Part shown: positions 1-6,068 of the stretch, piece by piece
How the letters are laid out: each line of letters opens with the position of its first letter
Position numbering within the stretch: the stretch's first letter is position 1
Source: Bacteroidales bacterium
GTDB lineage: Bacteria > Bacteroidota > Bacteroidia > Bacteroidales > P3
Reading direction: 5' to 3'
Assembly: GCA_023227645.1 (NCBI GenBank)
Contig: JALNVJ010000058.1
Span: forward strand, 1 to 8,506
DNA length: 8,506 nt
Notes under the pieces: model-generated
Told to the model about the DNA's origin: nothing
Database searches by the model: none
The model's input: only the letters and a program-made list of their open reading frames with translations
Translations under genes and position numbers: made by a program

Positions 1-456
1 AACCCATAAATCAAAATCTTGTTTTGAACGCCCATAGGGATTAAGTGGCTTTAAGTTTGGGATAATATTATGATCATCATCATATCCATTTTCACCTTCT
101 CCATAAGTAGCTGCCGAAGAAGCATAGACCAAAGGTATGGTATTAAATGTACAAATCCTAAAAATATTCTTCGAATAATTAAGATTCAGATCTAAAAATA
201 TCTTCCAATCAAACTCTGTCGTATCTGTTCTTGCTCCTAGATGGAAAACAAATTCAATTTTGTTTGCATTTTTTTCAAACCAATTAATAAATTCATTTCT
301 ATCTATCTTTTTGGCATATTGAAGGTTAGAGTAATTGTTCTTTTTTGATTTGCTTTTGAAATCATCAACAATAATAATATCATTCCTTCCAAGTTTATTC
401 AACTTACTTACCATACAACTTCCTATAAAACCTGCAGCGCCTGTAACTACTATCAT
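1..456 (-). CDS. hldD: ADP-L-glycero-D-manno-heptose 6-epimerase, N-terminal part (gene runs off the window)
   Basis: This is an extended short-chain dehydrogenase/epimerase that interconverts ADP-D- and ADP-L-glycero-D-manno-heptose, the last step in making the heptose donor for the LPS inner core; it is cytosolic. The visible 152 residues start at an ATG and show the NAD(P)-binding Rossmann motif GAAGFIG (residues 6-12), an acidic pair after strand 2 (DD, 31-32), the family stretch HLGARTDTTEFD (72-83), the catalytic serine region YASSAATYG (111-119), and the YxxxK pair Y141/K145 in NPYGRSK. HLGARTDTTEFD is what separates HldD from GalE-type epimerases. The C-terminal half, with the substrate-binding lobe, lies beyond position 1. 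It sits 57 bp downstream of the deacetylase-like gene on the same strand, with no clear promoter between, so it is probably the third gene of an lptB-led envelope operon. Confidence 0.93.
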   Translation of the reverse strand, partial: MIVVTGAAGFIGSCMVSKLNKLGRNDIIIVDDFKSKSKKNNYSNLQYAKKIDRNEFINWFEKNANKIEFVFHLGARTDTTEFDWKIFLDLNLNYSKNIFRICTFNTIPLVYASSAATYGEGENGYDDDHNIIPNLKPLNPYGRSKQDFDLWV

Positions 457-513
457 AATTATTAATATTGTGAATTTTAAACTTATACGATTATTATAAT
501 TAAATGTTCCATA

Positions 514-1845
514 CTATTGTTCAAATGGAGTTCTATCAACTGTTGAAACATATTCTATCATATTTTCATAAACCTCTCTCCATCCCTTCCATTGATATCT
601 CTCACACATTGATTCATTGTGCCAAATACTAATAAAATCGCCCTCAACCCCTATTACTTCATTAGCAATTTGCTTTACTTTATCAATTGCCTCCTTAGTG
701 CTTAAACCCATCCCATTTTTAAGAGCAACGTCCATAACTGCAAAAGGATGAAGCCTTAATTTTGTTTCTCCATCTATCTCTAAATCATAGAAATTATAAC
801 CCGAGCAAATCCCTGCCCTAAATCCAATAATATCTGAATATCCCATGGAATAATCATCTGTGATAGTATTATTGATTAAACTTCTAAATGATATTGGCAA
901 CCTAAATCTTAGGTAATGAAATCTACTTCTGAAAACAGGTTTATGAATAACTTGTAATAATTCTTTAATTTGAATCGTCAGTTCTTCCTCCTCATCAAAT
1001 GAAGCGTAAGAGGGGTGAATTCCAACCTTTGCATAATCACAAAGATATTTAATCAACATATGAAACTTCTTATTATAGGGAGAGATATTTTTATCAAATT
1101 TACCATAATGCCCAAAAAGAATAAAGTAAATGGTTTTGAGTTTATATTTCTTAATTAGAGAAATTTGATAATCAAAAGTATCGTAAGGATCTTGCTTCCC
1201 TAGAAACAATACATTGAATCTATATACAATTTCAGAAAAATTCCCTACAAGAAGATCTCGTATAAACCCAACAGCTTTCCTACTTATCCCCTTCTGTTTA
1301 ATTGAATATGCAGAATCGACATCTATAGTATTATAAAAACGAAAATAATGCTTAGTAAACTCTAAATCTGGATATATTTCTTTGAGCTTTTCTCCAAATA
1401 GCTTCGCCCAAATATTAACAATTGGCTTATGGAGAAAAGAGTTCTTAAAAGCAAAACTCTCTTGATAACGAAACCTTCCGTGGATATCTTGAATAAATGG
1501 CAGGTATTCTTCATACCTTGAAACAAAATAAAAAGAGGCTGCAAATATATCAAAAGGTAATATTGAGTCTTTCGCATAAGTCCTAAATACAGCAGGATTA
1601 CCTTTATAATCAAATATATTTAATTCTTTTATTTCAATTACTGTTTCAAAAAGCAAATCTGTTGAACAAATATATGGTTCTAGCCCTACTCTATTTTTAG
1701 AATATGAGAATTTAGCTCCTTCATAATTTACAAAAAAATCTCTATTGGTTGTTATTTTGTAATCAACACCCAGAATATCTTTAAATATCAAATTTAGAGT
1801 ATAACCTACCCTATTTGTAATTTTATCTATGAAAATAAGAAGCAT
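514..1845 (-). CDS. DUF7033-type polysaccharide deacetylase-like protein
   Basis: Encodes 443 residues of a Bacteroidota family usually annotated as polysaccharide deacetylase. Visible family blocks are the N-terminal KITNRV and IFKDILG (8-26), PFDIFAASFYFVSRYEEYLPF-like residues 97-117, TIDVD (173-177, equivalent to the NodB TxDD motif), GIHPSY (275-280), SRFHYLRFRLP (307-317), GFRAG (341-345), HPF (366-368) and WHNES (408-412). The usual NodB second motif is H-S/T-x-x-H-P; here the first His position is Lys273 and only His277-Pro278 remains, so metal binding and true deacetylase activity are uncertain. No signal peptide or membrane helix is seen. The open frame extends upstream to a TTG at 1869 inside lptB. 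I chose the ATG at 1845 because MLLIFIDKITNRV matches the family's N-terminus and AAAGGA lies 4 nt upstream, a rare clear ribosome-binding site for this phylum. It starts 10 nt after lptB stops, which suggests a role in surface polysaccharide or LPS; the substrate is unknown. Confidence 0.85.
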   Translation of the reverse strand: MLLIFIDKITNRVGYTLNLIFKDILGVDYKITTNRDFFVNYEGAKFSYSKNRVGLEPYICSTDLLFETVIEIKELNIFDYKGNPAVFRTYAKDSILPFDIFAASFYFVSRYEEYLPFIQDIHGRFRYQESFAFKNSFLHKPIVNIWAKLFGEKLKEIYPDLEFTKHYFRFYNTIDVDSAYSIKQKGISRKAVGFIRDLLVGNFSEIVYRFNVLFLGKQDPYDTFDYQISLIKKYKLKTIYFILFGHYGKFDKNISPYNKKFHMLIKYLCDYAKVGIHPSYASFDEEEELTIQIKELLQVIHKPVFRSRFHYLRFRLPISFRSLINNTITDDYSMGYSDIIGFRAGICSGYNFYDLEIDGETKLRLHPFAVMDVALKNGMGLSTKEAIDKVKQIANEVIGVEGDFISIWHNESMCERYQWKGWREVYENMIEYVSTVDRTPFEQ

Positions 1846-1849
1846 ACAA

Positions 1850-1855
1850 TCCTTT
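1850..1855 (-). promoter_or_regulatory. Ribosome-binding site of the deacetylase-like gene
   Basis: AAAGGA on the minus strand lies 4 nt before the ATG at 1845 and directly after the TAG stop of lptB (1856-1858). It decides between this ATG and the upstream TTG at 1869. Ribosomes finishing lptB would be delivered here, so coupled translation is plausible (inference). Confidence 0.55.
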
Positions 1856-2578
1856 CTAACGTAATTCAAAGTTTTCTCCCAAATATTTTAATCGAACTTG
1901 TTCATCTTCAGCAAGTTCTTTAGGAGTACCAGCCTTCAACACCGATCCTTCAAATAACAGATATGCTCTATCAGTAATTGTCAGGGTTTCGTGAACATTG
2001 TGATCTGTTATTAAAACTCCAATATTTCTTTCTTTTAATTTTGCAACAATATTTTGAATATCTTGAACTGCAATAGGGTCAACCCCTGCAAATGGCTCAT
2101 CTAGAAGTATAAATTTAGGGTCTGCCGCCAAAGCTCTAGCTATTTCAGTTCTTCTTCTTTCTCCTCCCGATAATTGATTCCCTTTACTTTTTCTAATATG
2201 ATTAAGTCCAAATTCGTTAAGCAAATCAACCATTATCCTTACTCTTTCTTTTTGAGTCAGGTCTCTAAACTCCAAAACTGCCATAATATTATCCTCAACT
2301 GATAGGGTTCTAAAAACAGAAGCCTCTTGAGCTAAATAACCCACCCCTAGTTGAGCTCTTTGATACATTGGCATATCTGTTATTCTTTGATCATCAAGAA
2401 AAACCTCACCGCTATAAGGCTTAATCAGTCCTACCATCATATAAAAAGTTGTCGTTTTTCCAGCACCATTAGGACCTAATAACCCTACTATTTCACCTTG
2501 ATTTACCTCAATTGAAACACCTTTAACAACAGTTCTTTTCCTATATTTCTTGACAACTTCCTCTGTGTATAATTTCAT
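1856..2578 (-). CDS. lptB: LPS export ABC transporter ATP-binding protein LptB
   Basis: Cytoplasmic ATPase that powers the LptFG complex, extracting lipopolysaccharide from the inner membrane and pushing it along the Lpt bridge. The 240-residue length is normal for LptB. All ABC motifs are present: Walker A GPNGAGKTT (35-43, Lys41), Q-loop Gln84 in YLAQEASVFR, signature LSGGE (136-140) followed by RRR, Walker B FILLDE (156-161, catalytic Glu161) and the H-loop His193 in TDHNVHETL. The phrases LAQEASVFR, LSGGERRRTEIARAL and FAGVDPIAV are characteristic of LptB rather than of other branched-chain-type ATPases. The start is an ATG with no Shine-Dalgarno. A -7 element lies about 80 bp upstream. 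The next gene, the deacetylase-like protein, starts 10 nt after this stop, and hldD follows, so the operon is about LPS assembly. Confidence 0.96.
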   Translation of the reverse strand: MKLYTEEVVKKYRKRTVVKGVSIEVNQGEIVGLLGPNGAGKTTTFYMMVGLIKPYSGEVFLDDQRITDMPMYQRAQLGVGYLAQEASVFRTLSVEDNIMAVLEFRDLTQKERVRIMVDLLNEFGLNHIRKSKGNQLSGGERRRTEIARALAADPKFILLDEPFAGVDPIAVQDIQNIVAKLKERNIGVLITDHNVHETLTITDRAYLLFEGSVLKAGTPKELAEDEQVRLKYLGENFELR

Positions 2579-2657
2579 CGCTAAGAATAAACAGTTTTAT
2601 TATTTGTTTTATTGTTTACAGATTAATTATTAAATCAATAATCAACCTATTAATCAG

Positions 2658-2665
2658 CAAAGATA
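2658..2665 (-). promoter_or_regulatory. Candidate promoter -7 element for the lptB operon
   Basis: TATCTTTG on the minus strand matches the Bacteroidota primary-sigma -7 consensus TAnnTTTG. It is 80 bp upstream of the lptB ATG, in the only intergenic space ahead of the operon. No convincing TTG -33 element sits 19-21 bp further upstream, so the call rests on the -7 match and position. Confidence 0.5.
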
Positions 2666-2687
2666 AATAAATTATTTCAAAAAGGCT

Positions 2688-2695
2688 TATCTTTG
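2688..2695 (+). promoter_or_regulatory. Candidate promoter -7 element for the methyltransferase-like gene
   Basis: TATCTTTG on the plus strand, again TAnnTTTG, lies 33 bp ahead of the ATG at 2729. It is the mirror image of the lptB -7 element: GCAAAGATAA (2657-2666) and TTATCTTTGC (2687-2696) form a perfect 10-bp inverted repeat with a 20-bp spacer. No clear TTG -33 is visible. Confidence 0.5.
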
Positions 2696-2728
2696 CAATT
2701 ATAAATAATTCTACAATCCAACAATAAT

Positions 2729-3121
2729 ATGAATATATTCAAACACAAACAAAAGCTATTACATATTCTAAAAAGAAAAGATGAACATTCAATTCATTCT
2801 CCCTACATGTTTGATTTATATAATAAACAAATAAAGAAAAATAGAAAAAAACCAAACAAATTAATTGCATCTCTTGAGAATGAATTTGGTAACGAGAATA
2901 TTATTAAAATTCCTTCTTCATATATTGAATTTCAGAATATACAAACGAAAATAACGGAGAAGACCATTCTTTGTATAGAAAACCCATATCAGAACAAAGA
3001 TACTTATATGGAATTTTATAAAATATCCAACGATCCAAGGACTCTTGTAAGTGTGGATTTATTCTTTTTGGGATTAACATCACAAAATAAAGACCTTAGT
3101 CGTCAGCATTATATATTTTAG
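2729..3121 (+). CDS. Core-less relative of a Bacteroidota class I SAM-methyltransferase family (130 aa, probably not an active methyltransferase)
   Basis: The two ends match, from memory, a conserved Bacteroidota methyltransferase family of about 220-260 residues. At the N-terminus, HSIHSPYMFDLY (20-31) corresponds to the family's H-G-V-H-S-P-F entry helix. At the C-terminus, residues 79-130 align without gaps to the family's last strands: TILCIENP replaces the usual TVVIVDDI, NDPRTLVSVDLFFLGL (101-116) matches the HPKVTATIDLFQMGI-type block, and RQHYIF closes the protein. The roughly 100 residues that normally hold the glycine-rich SAM-binding loop, the acidic ribose-binding residue and the DANH motif are absent; a short Lys/Asn-rich linker (32-78) takes their place, and the DD pair of the last motif has become EN. 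The frame is intact, starts at ATG and has its own candidate promoter. It may be a decayed gene that stayed open or a repurposed small protein. No membrane segment is seen. Confidence 0.6.
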   Translation: MNIFKHKQKLLHILKRKDEHSIHSPYMFDLYNKQIKKNRKKPNKLIASLENEFGNENIIKIPSSYIEFQNIQTKITEKTILCIENPYQNKDTYMEFYKISNDPRTLVSVDLFFLGLTSQNKDLSRQHYIF

Positions 3122-3125
3122 AAAT

Positions 3126-3155
3126 AAAAAACTCTCTCCTAAAAAGGAGAGAGTT
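3126..3155 (-). terminator. Intrinsic terminator of the HU-rng transcription unit
   Basis: A perfect 11-bp stem (3130-3140 with 3145-3155, AACTCTCTCCT and its complement) closes a 4-nt loop. On the minus strand it is followed by a run of T (complement of 3126-3129, then ATTTC). It lies 30 bp past the rng stop codon. On the plus strand no T run follows, so it mainly serves the leftward transcripts, although it also lies just past the plus-strand stop at 3121. Confidence 0.85.
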
Positions 3156-3165
3156 AAATGTCTTA

Positions 3166-3194
3166 AAAATTATAATATTTAATATTATAATTTT
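3166..3194. repeat. AT-only palindrome across the rng stop codon
   Basis: Arms 3166-3179 and 3181-3194 are perfect 14-bp complements around the single base 3180. Both arms contain only A and T. The palindrome includes the TAA stop of rng (3185-3187). On the plus strand it ends in TTTTATTG, so it might act as a weak terminator for the gene ending at 3121; a stem without G:C pairs would be unstable. Confidence 0.5.
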
Positions 3195-4738
3195 ATTGTA
3201 TCCTTGTTAGCGTTCAAAAACTGATACTCCAAAAGGCTAAAATTATTATCTTCTAATAATTTTATTTTTGTCTTATAGGTTCTTTCCCATTTCTTTAGTT
3301 TAGACAAAAAGAATCCTTTTGTAAGGTACGAATGAACGAAAGGATGAAGGATTATTGTTAAGTTTTTCTCGTTTTGCTCTTGGACTAAATATTTTAGGTC
3401 ATTTTCAATCTCATCTACAATTATTATTGAAGATTTAATTTTGCCTGTTCCTCCACATACTGGACATATTTCAGATAAATCAAAAGCTATCACCGGTCTA
3501 ACCCTTTGACGTGTTATCTGCATTAAACAGAATTTACTCAAAGGTAAAATTGTGTGTCTGGCCTTATCTCTTGACATCAGCTCAGTCATTTTACTATAAA
3601 GTATTTTTCTGTTAGTTGCTAAATTTAAATCAATATAGTCAATAACTATTATCCCTCCAATATCTCTCAATCTCATTTGTCTGGCAATTTCCTCAGTGGC
3701 TTCCATATTAACCATTAAGGCATTCTCTTCTTGATCTTGAGATGATTTACTTCTGTGTCCGGAATTAACATCAATAACACATAATGCCTCTGTTTGTTCA
3801 ATTACCAAATAAATACCCGACCTAATAGTTACAACCTTCCCAAAAGAATTACGAATTTGATTTGCTACACCAAATTGATCGAAAATAGGAGTTTGTAATT
3901 TATAGTGGCGAACCAAATCTACTTTTTCAGGAGATATAGTTTTCATATATGCCTTCAAGTCTTCGAACATTTCCGCACTATTTACATAGACGTTAGTAAA
4001 ATCATCAGATAATAAATCACGAAGAATTGCAGTTGATTTGTCAATCTCAGAAACAAGTTTATTAGGGGGGAGGGTCTTAGGTAATTTCTTGTAAATTACA
4101 TCCCATTTCGATAATAAATTTTTTAAATCTGCATCTAATTCAGCAACATTTTGATTTTCAGCAACCGTTCTTATTATTACTCCAAAATTGTTTGGACGAA
4201 TACTTTGGATTAAACGCTTAAGTCTATTTCTTTCATCAACACTCTTAATTTTTGATGAAATTGAAATCTTATTTGAAAATGGAATTAAGACCAAATATCT
4301 CCCAGCAAATGAAAGCTCAGAAGTCAGTCTTGGCCCTTTTGTAGAAATAGGTTCTTTAGCAATTTGAACTAAAATAATTTGTCCTTGCTTTAAGACATTA
4401 TTAAGTTTCCCATTTTTTTCTAAATCAGGTTCTAATTTCATTGTCTCTATAAAAACACTCTTAGCATCACCGCTGATTGTATTTCGAGTGAATTTATCTA
4501 AAGAATTGAAATGAAGTCCTAAGTCAAGATAATGTAGAAATGCATCTTTCTCGTGTCCAACATCAACAAACGCCGCATTAAGGCCTGGCATAATCTTCCT
4601 AACAGTACCTAAGTAGATATCGCCAACAAGATGACTTGTTTCGTTTTTTTCTTGGTGTAATTCTACTAGTTGCTTGTCCTCAAGCAAAGCGATTTCAACT
4701 CCCAAATCCTTTACATCAATTATTAAATCTTTATTCAT
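3185..4738 (-). CDS. rng: Ribonuclease E/G family endoribonuclease
   Basis: Single-strand-specific endoribonuclease acting in mRNA decay and in rRNA/tRNA processing, in the cytosol. The 517 residues match the usual Bacteroidota length and resemble RNase G plus the catalytic half of RNase E, without a long C-terminal scaffold. An S1-type RNA-binding domain spans about 36-130 (GDIYLGTVRKIMPGLNAAFVDVG at its start). The 5'-phosphate sensor residues are probably Arg190-Thr191 in VIIRT. The DNase I-like catalytic region carries the two metal-binding aspartates, Asp323 in CVIDVNSG and Asp367 in GGIIVIDYID. The zinc-link cysteines are Cys425 and Cys428 in CPVCGGTG. The ATG start gives the family N-terminus ending in IALLEDKQLVEL. 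No Shine-Dalgarno is present. It is the last gene after HU and the AURKAIP1/COX24 peptide, and a 115-nt leader with a hairpin precedes it. Confidence 0.96.
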   Translation of the reverse strand: MNKDLIIDVKDLGVEIALLEDKQLVELHQEKNETSHLVGDIYLGTVRKIMPGLNAAFVDVGHEKDAFLHYLDLGLHFNSLDKFTRNTISGDAKSVFIETMKLEPDLEKNGKLNNVLKQGQIILVQIAKEPISTKGPRLTSELSFAGRYLVLIPFSNKISISSKIKSVDERNRLKRLIQSIRPNNFGVIIRTVAENQNVAELDADLKNLLSKWDVIYKKLPKTLPPNKLVSEIDKSTAILRDLLSDDFTNVYVNSAEMFEDLKAYMKTISPEKVDLVRHYKLQTPIFDQFGVANQIRNSFGKVVTIRSGIYLVIEQTEALCVIDVNSGHRSKSSQDQEENALMVNMEATEEIARQMRLRDIGGIIVIDYIDLNLATNRKILYSKMTELMSRDKARHTILPLSKFCLMQITRQRVRPVIAFDLSEICPVCGGTGKIKSSIIIVDEIENDLKYLVQEQNEKNLTIILHPFVHSYLTKGFFLSKLKKWERTYKTKIKLLEDNNFSLLEYQFLNANKDTIKL

Positions 4739-4762
4739 AGGAGCCGTAAATATTATTAAAAG

Positions 4763-4806
4763 AAATATTGCAAAGCATTAAAGCTAAATAATACTTCGCA
4801 ATATTT
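4763..4806 (-). promoter_or_regulatory. Hairpin in the rng leader
   Basis: Read on the minus strand, AAATATTGC-G-AAG (4806-4794) pairs with CTT-T-GCAATATTT (4775-4763), giving 13 bp with one internal G-U and an 18-nt loop. On the plus strand that G-U position would be an A-C mismatch, so the structure favours the leftward RNA, the rng sense strand. It is followed by CTTTTAATAATA and ends 24 nt before the rng ATG. It could be an attenuator or partial terminator after the upstream gene, a processing site, or a leader element through which the nuclease controls its own mRNA. Confidence 0.5.
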
Positions 4807-4853
4807 AAATTTTTGAAATTATATTTCTATAAATCAAAAAAATATTAAGAAAA

Positions 4854-4946
4854 CTATTTCTTATTCTTATGTCTGTTCTTACGCAAACGTTTTTTACGCT
4901 TGTGAGTTGCCATTTTATGGCCTTTTCTTTTCTTTCCGCTTGGCAT
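4854..4946 (-). CDS. AURKAIP1/COX24-domain small basic protein (probable ribosomal protein)
   Basis: A 30-residue, very basic peptide: MPSGKKRKGHKMATHKRKKR followed by LRKNRHKNKK. The MATHKRKKRLRKNRHK core is the hallmark of the AURKAIP1/COX24 (mS38-like) family, whose mitochondrial relatives are small-subunit ribosomal proteins. In Bacteroidota this tiny gene is regularly found beside HU and the RNase E/G gene, as here. More than half of the residues are Lys, Arg or His, consistent with rRNA binding; there is no hydrophobic core. It starts at an ATG 16 nt after the HU stop with no Shine-Dalgarno, so it is almost certainly cotranscribed with HU. It is easy to miss because of its length. Binding to the ribosome is inferred from the family. 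Confidence 0.9.
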   Translation of the reverse strand: MPSGKKRKGHKMATHKRKKRLRKNRHKNKK

Positions 4947-4962
4947 TTTCTTAAATATTAAA

Positions 4963-5247
4963 TTATTTTACATTTGTTTTAATCTCACTCATAAAAGTCT
5001 TAGAAGGCTTGAATGATGGGATATTATGTGCAGGGATAATAACAGTTGTATTCTTTGAAATATTTCTACCTGTTTTTTCTGCTCTTCTTTTAATGATAAA
5101 GCTTCCAAAGCCTCTTAAATATACATTATTACCTTTTCCAAGAGAATCCTTTATAACTTCCATAAAAGTTTCAACTGTCGCTTGAATGTTAACTTTCTCT
5201 AATCCTGTTCTTAGTGCAATTTCTGCAACGATTTCAGCTTTTGTCAT
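4963..5247 (-). CDS. HU family DNA-binding protein
   Basis: Histone-like nucleoid protein that binds and bends DNA as a dimer. The 94 residues show the helical N-terminal dimerisation part (1-40), the GFGSF turn (46-50), the basic arm KRRAEKTGRNISKNTTVIIP (53-72) and the closing NIPSFKPSKTF segment (75-85). The arm tip reads GRNIS where Escherichia coli HU has GRNP, so the DNA-intercalating proline is replaced by Ile63. This is, to my knowledge, the common form in Bacteroidota rather than a defect. The ATG start follows an A-rich leader (AAAAAGAA). A well-formed promoter lies about 80 bp upstream. The gene leads a unit with the AURKAIP1/COX24 peptide and probably rng. Confidence 0.95.
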   Translation of the reverse strand: MTKAEIVAEIALRTGLEKVNIQATVETFMEVIKDSLGKGNNVYLRGFGSFIIKRRAEKTGRNISKNTTVIIPAHNIPSFKPSKTFMSEIKTNVK

Positions 5248-5327
5248 TTCTTTTTGATATTTATTTGATTAAAAATTAATTCTTTAATTCCAATTCGTCT
5301 AATCATTTCTTGATTACAAACATTTTG

Positions 5328-5357
5328 CAAAGATATAAAAACATTTTTTCAAACAAA
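5328..5357 (-). promoter_or_regulatory. Promoter for the HU operon
   Basis: On the minus strand TTTG (5357-5354) is followed after 18 bp by TATCTTTG (5335-5328), close to the Bacteroidota consensus TTTG-N19-TAnnTTTG. Transcription would begin near 5320, giving a leader of about 75 nt before the HU ATG at 5247. This is the best-formed promoter in the window. Confidence 0.65.
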
Positions 5358-5465
5358 ACAAATTTGTTCATTTTCAATCAGTTTAATTTTTTTTTTGGTG
5401 TTTTCTTTTTTTATTTAAGAAGAATAGTGCATATAAACAGTTGTTATTTAGCTACTTAGAAAATA

Positions 5466-5473
5466 TACTTTTG
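5466..5473 (+). promoter_or_regulatory. Possible upstream promoter element for ssb
   Basis: TACTTTTG fits TAnnTTTG, with a TTG at 5441-5443, 22 bp upstream. It would give a leader of roughly 150 nt. Such short matches arise easily in AT-rich DNA, so this is a weak call. Confidence 0.25.
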
Positions 5474-5570
5474 TTTTGATTAAAAAAAACAAATCTACCT
5501 TACATTAGTCATTTAGAATTAATTAATGTGATAATTAACCCCGAAATATTACAATATTAAAACTATTTTA

Positions 5571-5578
5571 TATATTTG
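5571..5578 (+). promoter_or_regulatory. Candidate promoter -7 element for ssb
   Basis: TATATTTG matches TAnnTTTG, 49 bp before the ssb ATG at 5628. No TTG is seen at the -33 position. Position and consensus make it the more likely ssb promoter. Confidence 0.5.
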
Positions 5579-5627
5579 CAACAATAAATAGTCGTTTTAT
5601 ATTGCTGAATTTTAAAAAATTTGAATT

Positions 5628-6068
5628 ATGAATGGGGTTAATAAAGTTATTTTAATTGGAAATTTAGGTAAAGATCCTGAGATTATTGTTTTTGACGGCA
5701 TAAAAAAAGCTAGTTTTACATTAGCTACCTCCGAATCATATAAAAATAAAGATGGTGAAAAAATTGAACAAACTGAATGGCATAATATTATTTGCTGGAG
5801 AAATCTGGCCGATAATGCTGAAAAAATCTTGAAGAAAGGAATGCATATATACGTTGAAGGGAAATTAAGAAACAATCATTGGGAAGACAAAGATGGGAAC
5901 AAAAGGCATTCAATTGCAATTGTTGCAGATGATTTTATTCCATTGACCCGAAATAATAATACTCAAAATGTGACAAATCAAGTTCATAATGCCAATCCAA
6001 GCATAAGCTTATCAAGTATTATTAATGACTTTCCAGAAGGGGACGATTTAGGGGACTTGCCATTCTAA
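5628..6068 (+). CDS. ssb: Single-stranded DNA-binding protein
   Basis: Binds single-stranded DNA during replication, repair and recombination and recruits partner enzymes through its C-terminal tip. The 146 residues begin with VNKVILIGNLGKDPEI (4-19), the classical start of the OB-fold, and continue with FTLATSESY (30-38), TEWHNIICWRNLADNAEKILKKG (49-71) and IYVEGKLRNNHWEDKDGNKR (74-93). The fold ends near residue 107. A polar, Asn-rich linker (about 108-130) follows, and the acidic tip ends in DDLGDLPF, the canonical partner-binding peptide with a terminal Pro-Phe. The start is an ATG after an AT-rich leader with no Shine-Dalgarno. It is divergent from HU and converges with yidD, leaving 6 bp between stops. 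In many relatives gldE follows ssb; it is not here. Confidence 0.95.
   Translation: MNGVNKVILIGNLGKDPEIIVFDGIKKASFTLATSESYKNKDGEKIEQTEWHNIICWRNLADNAEKILKKGMHIYVEGKLRNNHWEDKDGNKRHSIAIVADDFIPLTRNNNTQNVTNQVHNANPSISLSSIINDFPEGDDLGDLPF

Larger units (their letters stand above)
5248..5627. other. 380-bp AT-rich intergenic region between divergent HU and ssb
   Basis: No open frame or RNA gene can be supported here. It holds the HU promoter at 5328-5357 (minus), a 10-T run at 5387-5396, a second T run at about 5408-5414, and the ssb promoter candidates at 5466-5473 and 5571-5578 (plus). In many Bacteroidota mutY lies between HU and ssb; no MutY-like coding remnant was recognised by eye in either direction. 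Confidence 0.6.

Noticed and set aside
1362..1613. 83-codon open frame on the minus strand
   Set aside because: Lies entirely within the deacetylase-like gene in another frame; low-complexity hydrophobic product without recognisable motifs.
1846..1869. Eight-codon upstream extension of the deacetylase-like gene starting at TTG 1869
   Set aside because: The extension overlaps lptB, starts at TTG, and the ATG at 1845 matches the family N-terminus and has an AAAGGA site.
2621..2655. Nested GATTAAT/ATTAATC and ATTATT/AATAAT inverted repeats in the lptB leader
   Set aside because: Short and AT-only; such repeats are common by chance at this base composition.
5470..5493. AT-only inverted repeat TTTGTTTT / AAAACAAA
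   Set aside because: Eight weak pairs in very AT-rich DNA, expected by chance; no T run or neighbouring gene end gives it a role.
5612..5875. 87-codon open frame antisense to ssb
   Set aside because: Mirrors the start of a well-supported ssb coding region; no family similarity.
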